Source: Corella eumyota
Taxonomy: Eukaryota; Chordata; Ascidiacea; Phlebobranchia; Corellidae
Length of the DNA stretch: 64,000 bases
Direction: 5' to 3'
NCBI GenBank assembly: GCA_963082875.1
Contig: OY720100.1
Span: forward strand, 11,184,591-11,248,590
Shown in pieces: positions 59,259 through 64,000 of this stretch. The translations under genes were made by a program, and so were the position numbers. The first letter of the stretch is position 1. Every line of letters starts with the position of its first letter. The notes under the pieces are model-generated. The model saw only the letters and a list, made by a program, of their open reading frames with translations. It was not told the origin of the DNA and searched no databases.

Positions 59259-62200
59259 TTAACCACTTAAAGGTTTCAAATCCACTTTGACTTTCTCATA
59301 GGAGCTGAGCATACCAACAGCTGGATAAAAGCCCCCCTTGGGCATCATGACCAATTTGTGACCAACTCTCTCACCATTGCGAGTAAAAAATACCTGCAGA
59401 AACACTTCAGTTAAATGTAGAGATTTAAGTAGAGTTCTATAAAAGGTATTTACTTCCAATGCAACAATTAATCAGAAACTTATAAATATCGGACAATTGT
59501 ATTTAATGATATCCAAAATTGTCAAAAGGCAACTTGAGATTAGGTCAGGGTAACAAATGTTACTTTATGTTTTGGTCGTAAAGCTAGCCTTACCACACAT
59601 AAAAAAAATATTAAAAAAAAATGTTTTGGTATAATTTGGTGTAAGTAAAAAGAAAGTGGACTCTCTTACTTTGACCATCATTCCCTTTTCTTTACCCCCA
59701 TAAATTCTTTGGGATCTGGGTCCAAATCTTAAATTAAGACGATGAGCTCTTCGCATTGCTATAATAGGGTCAACATCTTGCCAATGCTGCCAATTAAATA
59801 AAAATCTTAATGGTCTCCAGTTCAACAAGTTAATTGCGCATGGTGACACTTAGCTTTACTACAGGAGGTCCTGGGTTTAATCCCACATGCTTCTATGCCA
59901 AAGCACAGACATAGGCTAATTATTAGGTAATTATGATTTATAATATTTTAAACCAATACTTTAAACTGAGAACTGAAATAAAATAACAATGCTGTATGTT
60001 TAGGTTGATAGCTTAAAGAAGTACAAAAAATAATATTACTGGACTCAAGTTAATTAAAAAAAACTTCTTTTACTTCTAAATTTCCTTTCCTGACATCCAC
60101 TTGAGAAGGTGGAGGCGGGATAGCCCTTTTTTTCCACCAACCTGGCTCCCATTCCTCATCAGACCATTCTTCCTCCAAAGGGTCATCAAGGTCATCAAGA
60201 AGGTCATCCAAAAGATTAGGGGGACTTGATGAAAGGTCGTCATGGTTACCCTTGTTTAACCAATCATAAACACCGTCTAAATTGAATAAAAAATAATATT
60301 TTAAAGTAATTTTTACCTCAAAAAAATTAAAAACCTTTTTTGTCGCCCTCCGGTGGCTCATCATCAAATTCATCCTCCCCATCACTAGGTGTCATATAAT
60401 TATGTGGAAACTGGATTCCACATCCCATAATGTCACCACGGTAACATCTATGACAACATAATTAAATAATAAAACAAAAATGCATTTAAATAGAAAAAAT
60501 ATCAGGGTTCCAAATTAAATTTTACCTGGGGCCAAAAGGTGACCCTTGACCCCGTCCCATGAATATTTTTCCATCATCAGCATGATAGGCAATGGAACCG
60601 ACATTCCAACCAGGGTGGCGATGCAAAGGATAGTTCTAGTTTAAATTTTAATTAGATATACGAGAGTATAAATATACCCAAGTTTTTGTGTATTATTAAT
60701 TTATAAAGCCTTTTAATAACAAAACTGCCATTTGTGGTGAGTGGGTAAATTATCGCAGGCATATATTAGTCAAAAGTTGCAACCATATTAAACAACAAAA
60801 ATTATGACTGAAGGGTAGGCTATTTACTAGTGAGTAAAAATAATGATATTAAACCCAGATTTATGACATCATAAGCATAACATAATGATGTCACAAACCT
60901 TATGAACGAGGCCAATAGCTATGTAGCAGTGTTTCCCCGGTTCTAATATCTCAAACTCAAAATAATGGTTAGTTGTGGTAAGCGGGGTTTTGGATTGAGC
61001 TAACCCAACATCGTGGATGTGGACCCCATTCCCCGAGTATTCTATTATCTTTAACGAAATAAATATCAATTTTTTTAACTTTATATATATAACTTATATA
61101 TAACAATAATAATAACTTTTTAGTTCAATAAAAAAATGATAAGCAAACAAAAAATTACAAAAAGTATTATTTTATTGAAAATGTTTGAAAATTAGATTAA
61201 TGAATAATTAAAAAAAAAAATTCTCAGAACTACTTAAAGATTAAAACATTTAAAATTTTAACTGAATAAAAAACTTAAATTTAAAGATTTTAAATTTTAA
61301 AACTTACTGGTCCATTGATTCTGACGTCATGAGTTCGAACCCAGTCTTCTTCCCCCTCATCCACGAGCATAAAATCGTCCCCTTTTAGGTTTTGGGGGTG
61401 TTGTGTGATCTCTATGATGTGGGTGTCAAGACATATAAAGGGGTGAAAATGATTTTTAGGGGATATAACTTTTACTGATTTAATCTAAACAAAAAAAAAA
61501 ATTTCAAATCTTTTGACGTAAATAATGTTATATAAGTTTAAAAATAATATTTATGATAAGGAAATGGAATCATTTCTACTTTATGGCTTTGGTAAATTTT
61601 ACTCGCACCCGATCGTTATTTTTTTAAGGGCCGCAGGGGAAAAGTAATGCAAAAGTTGTAAAACTAACATTACAAATATTTAATGGATAAAAAGGTCTAT
61701 GTAAAAAAAATAGCACAAAGCTAGATGGGGTTATTATACAACAAATGTCCTTCTTAATCACAATTTACGAATAGCTCAAACATGTTGCAATTGCACACCC
61801 CTACCCAATAAAAATATCAAAAAACCTATCCCCTTAAGAAGATATGAAAATAAAAAACAAGTTTTATCCTCAATTTTTACCTCTTCTCCATTTCTTGTGA
61901 AAAAAACCTCAGTGGGTGAGAGAGGTGCTCCTACAGCCCCACAATCTTTTTTAACCCCCCTCACCCCACAACCTACCCTATCACCTTCCAATATTTGGGG
62001 GCCTTTGTAAACAGGAGTCCCCACTCCTCCCTTGAAGATTCTACAACAAATATTTTAAATTAATTTAAAATTTTTGATTTAATTTTAAAATATTTTTTTT
62101 AGAAATTATTCGTAAAATAACTAGAAAAAATTTTAGATAAAAAACTTTTTAAATAAACTTATGACAAAAAAATACAAACAACCACAGTTTATATAGAATA

Positions 62201-63364
62201 CACTGGATCAAAAAAATCGTATGTATCAAGTGTATTCTAAATGGGTAAGATTTAAGGCCAAACTTAGTTTAAAAAAACAAGAAATGTCGAACTTGAGCCT
62301 GGAATGTTGAGATGTGAGAAAAATATTTCCCAGATTGTGACCGGGTAGTTTTCGTTCAAACATGAAATTAAACGGAACCAATCCAATTGCTACAAAACCT
62401 AAAATATTTTAACACTTTCCTTTTAGTATAATAATAAAAAACATTAAACTAAACTAAATTTATAAATTAAAAATTTGCTACCAAAAACCTATGCAACTTA
62501 ATAAAATTTATTGTTATTATTAAAACAAGACAGGTTAAAATAATTAATTTTAGTAAATATAAAACCTTTCATAGGATCAGTTGTTAAAACTTTAATCTCA
62601 AAATAATTTTCTTCTTCATTAAGACTTTGTGACATCACAATATACCCTGAATCATGGTCTTTGTCTGGTTCACATCTACAAACAAAACATAAAACAAAAT
62701 TTAAAAAATGCTAAATAATCAACTTGAAAGATATTAAATAAAACTCAATCCAAACTTGTTCAACCTTAGACTGGGCTAATGGTTTAAAATAAATACAACC
62801 AGCAGCATGTTGTGATCGTCAAAACACCTGCCTTTACTACAAGAGGTCTGGGGTTAAATCCCCACTGATCTATGTAGTAGCGCCCTTGAGTAAGGTGCTA
62901 TAAACGATATAAATTCCTGCTAAAAAAGTACTTAATCAGCAGCTTAATTATAGGACAACTATAATGTATAATATTCCAAACTCTCAAAGGCAACACGAGA
63001 CTGGGTCAAGATAACTGATGATATTGATGTTAAAGTCGCGAAGTCGACATTTCCACAATTCAACAATATAAAAAAAAGATAAACTGATTTCTGTTAGCAG
63101 ATTAGCGTCATCCGCCATACGCCAATAGTACTAAAATAAATTAGAAATGGGTGGAATGTACAAGGGAGGATTAGGGTAAGGTTTTAAAATTTCAAATTCT
63201 GCATTATTTAAACTTGGCCGAGGACGTTAATAGATCTCCAAATAAACAACAGAAAAATTTTAATTTTAAAAGCAGCATTAAATCCAATTTTAAACTAACC
63301 TTAGCACATTCCCATCAACTTTCATTCTCGATATTCGTGGTTGGTCTTTGTCTACAACTTCCAT
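59259..63364 (-). CDS. SPRYD3: SPRY domain-containing protein 3 (476 aa)
   Basis: Eleven coding exons, right to left: 63300-63364, 62566-62675, 62299-62389, 61881-62040, 61308-61484, 60899-61048, 60526-60635, 60335-60447, 60074-60276, 59670-59786, 59259-59393; 1,431 nt. The first SPRY domain (about residues 15-150) shows GDRVGCGV and VFFTRNGEE. The second (about 200-476) shows DVGLAQSKTPL, HYFEFEI, SIAYHADDGKIF, CYRGDIMGCGI and the C-terminus GMLSSYEKVKVDLKPLSG, all very close to the vertebrate SPRYD3 text as I recall it. An Asp/Glu-rich insert (exon 60074-60276) replaces the vertebrate Glu-rich stretch, making the protein longer than the ~440 residues usual there. SPRY folds bind peptide partners; the cell role of SPRYD3 is little known. 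One intron seems to use a GC donor (62,298). Confidence 0.95.
59528..59612 (+). repeat. SINE 3' fragment in SPRYD3 intron
   Basis: Plus-strand fragment with CAAAAGGCAACTTGAGA and the diverged GTCAGGGTAACAAATGTTAC tail region of the tRNA-derived SINE family, ending in an A-rich tract. It lies in the last intron. Confidence 0.6.
59838..59892 (+). repeat. SINE 5' fragment in SPRYD3 intron
   Basis: Plus-strand head with a diverged A box and GGGTTTAATCCC as B box. It lies in the intron on the other side of exon 59670-59786 from the 3' fragment. Confidence 0.6.
62803..63076 (+). repeat. tRNA-derived SINE in SPRYD3 intron 1
   Basis: Plus-strand copy with head, GGGGTTAAATCCCC at the B-box position, TAGCGCCCTTGAG body, GGCAACACGAGACTGGG and a GTCGAC-like 3' part, ending in an A-rich tract. 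Opposite in sense to SPRYD3 and followed 25 bp later by a MITE. Confidence 0.75.
63101..63232. mobile_element. TA-flanked MITE in SPRYD3 intron 1
   Basis: Same family as the array MITE: ends TTAGCGTCATCCGCCA and a diverged complement GAGGACGTTAA, with the shared interior GGGTAAGGTTTTAAAA. Independent insertion outside the array, about 132 bp, more degraded than the array copies. Confidence 0.7.
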
Positions 63365-64000
63365 TTTACTTAAATTCCTCTAAAAATGTTTTGCAAATTC
63401 ATCAAAAATATCACATTAGGGGATTTTTTTCATTTCCTTTTATAAGGCGGAAAACAGTGTTTTCGTTTTAATTCTAAATCAATAATACAAAGTTTGATGC
63501 TATCCATTAGAATTTAGATCTAGGTTAAAATTTATTAAAAGAAAATTAAACCAATTTAAGACGCTAAAAAGTCAAAACTTGGTTACAATAAATTATTTTT
63601 AGTGAAAAACATTTATATTGTAACAAATCCGCCATATTGTTGTTTACTCTTAAGTCTTATCTATTCTATGTCACGTGTTTACACCTGGAGTCTCGTCTTT
63701 ACACCTTATCACGTGACTTGTTGGTTTAACTGTTTAATTGTGATGTATTGAGTACTATTCGTGTTACGAGTTTGTGGACGGTTGTTTGTAATCTTACGCA
63801 ATAAAATACTATAAAATATAAATACGGCTTTTTATACAAAAGAATATGAGGCAAAACTGTTACAATATAAACTTCTTTTCTTCTGCTACTTTTAACGAAG
63901 TTGCAATATTTGAATGCAGTGATTTTATTGGTAATAGAAAATACACAAAATGATCAAAAAATAAATCAAGAAAAAATAAAAAAAAACAAAATAAAAAGGA
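63365..64000. other. SPRYD3 upstream region
   Basis: 5' flank of SPRYD3 up to the window edge. Apart from the paired E-boxes no feature is supported, and no exon of a neighbouring gene is visible. A 85-codon frame at 63,214-63,471 (plus) overlaps SPRYD3 exon 1 in antisense and is a shadow. Confidence 0.5.
63672..63715. promoter_or_regulatory. Two CACGTG E-boxes upstream of SPRYD3
   Basis: CACGTG at 63,672-63,677 and 63,710-63,715, in the contexts GTCACGTG and CACGTGAC, 300-350 bp upstream of the SPRYD3 ATG. These fit USF/MITF/TFEB-type bHLH-zip sites. The paired arrangement and position suggest a promoter, but no start site can be read from sequence. Confidence 0.45.

Noticed and set aside
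63214-63471. 85-codon plus-strand frame
   Set aside because: Overlaps the end of a MITE and the antisense of SPRYD3 exon 1; no domain.

Overview
The window looks like nuclear DNA of an invertebrate deuterostome, most likely a tunicate of the Ciona type. It is very AT-rich. Its genes are cut into many short exons with GT-AG introns, it carries tRNA-derived SINEs and small TA-flanked MITEs, and it holds a clear animal SPRYD3 orthologue and an animal death-fold/caspase cluster. The species is an inference. No bacterial, viral or organellar genes were seen. Exon models were built by hand from splice signals, reading frame and family motifs; each complete model sums to a multiple of three.

Region 1 (1-22,480, all genes on the minus strand) is a death-signalling cluster. 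From right to left it holds: an initiator-type caspase with an N-terminal Death domain and one DED (17,550-22,477); a decayed Death-domain gene (16,489-17,147); a Death domain-DED adaptor of 210 residues (13,970-15,920); and a 386-residue DD-DED-DED-DD protein (10,052-12,915). The last two were copied as part of an apparent ~10.1 kb tandem duplication. The second copies lie at 3,935-5,502, where the duplication junction removed the Death domain and left a short DED-only reading frame with its own ATG, and at 1-2,880, which runs off the left edge. The stretch between the copies (5,503-10,051) has tRNA-like SINEs, a cluster of palindromic E-box motifs and one GC-richer island, but no recognisable gene.

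Region 2 (about 24,740-58,345) is a gene-free tandem array, a macrosatellite of about 7.4 kb units. There are four full units and an interrupted fifth. Each unit is itself built from two inverted arms of about 2.5-2.7 kb around a ~0.7 kb centre, plus a spacer ending in a SINE tail. A TA-flanked MITE sits at the same place in both arms. The fifth unit is split by a ~1.45 kb element with 10-bp terminal inverted repeats and recurring GTAACRGAATTAC motifs.

Region 3 (59,259-63,364, minus strand) is an 11-exon SPRYD3 gene of 476 codons with two SPRY domains. SINE and MITE copies lie in its introns, and two CACGTG boxes lie upstream.

Functional reading: the caspase, the DD-DED adaptor and the DD-DED-DED-DD protein have the domains needed to form a receptor-to-caspase chain of the DISC type (DD-DD and DED-DED contacts). 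The DED-only copy has the make-up of an inhibitor or filament modifier. This is inferred from domain content and linkage, not shown.
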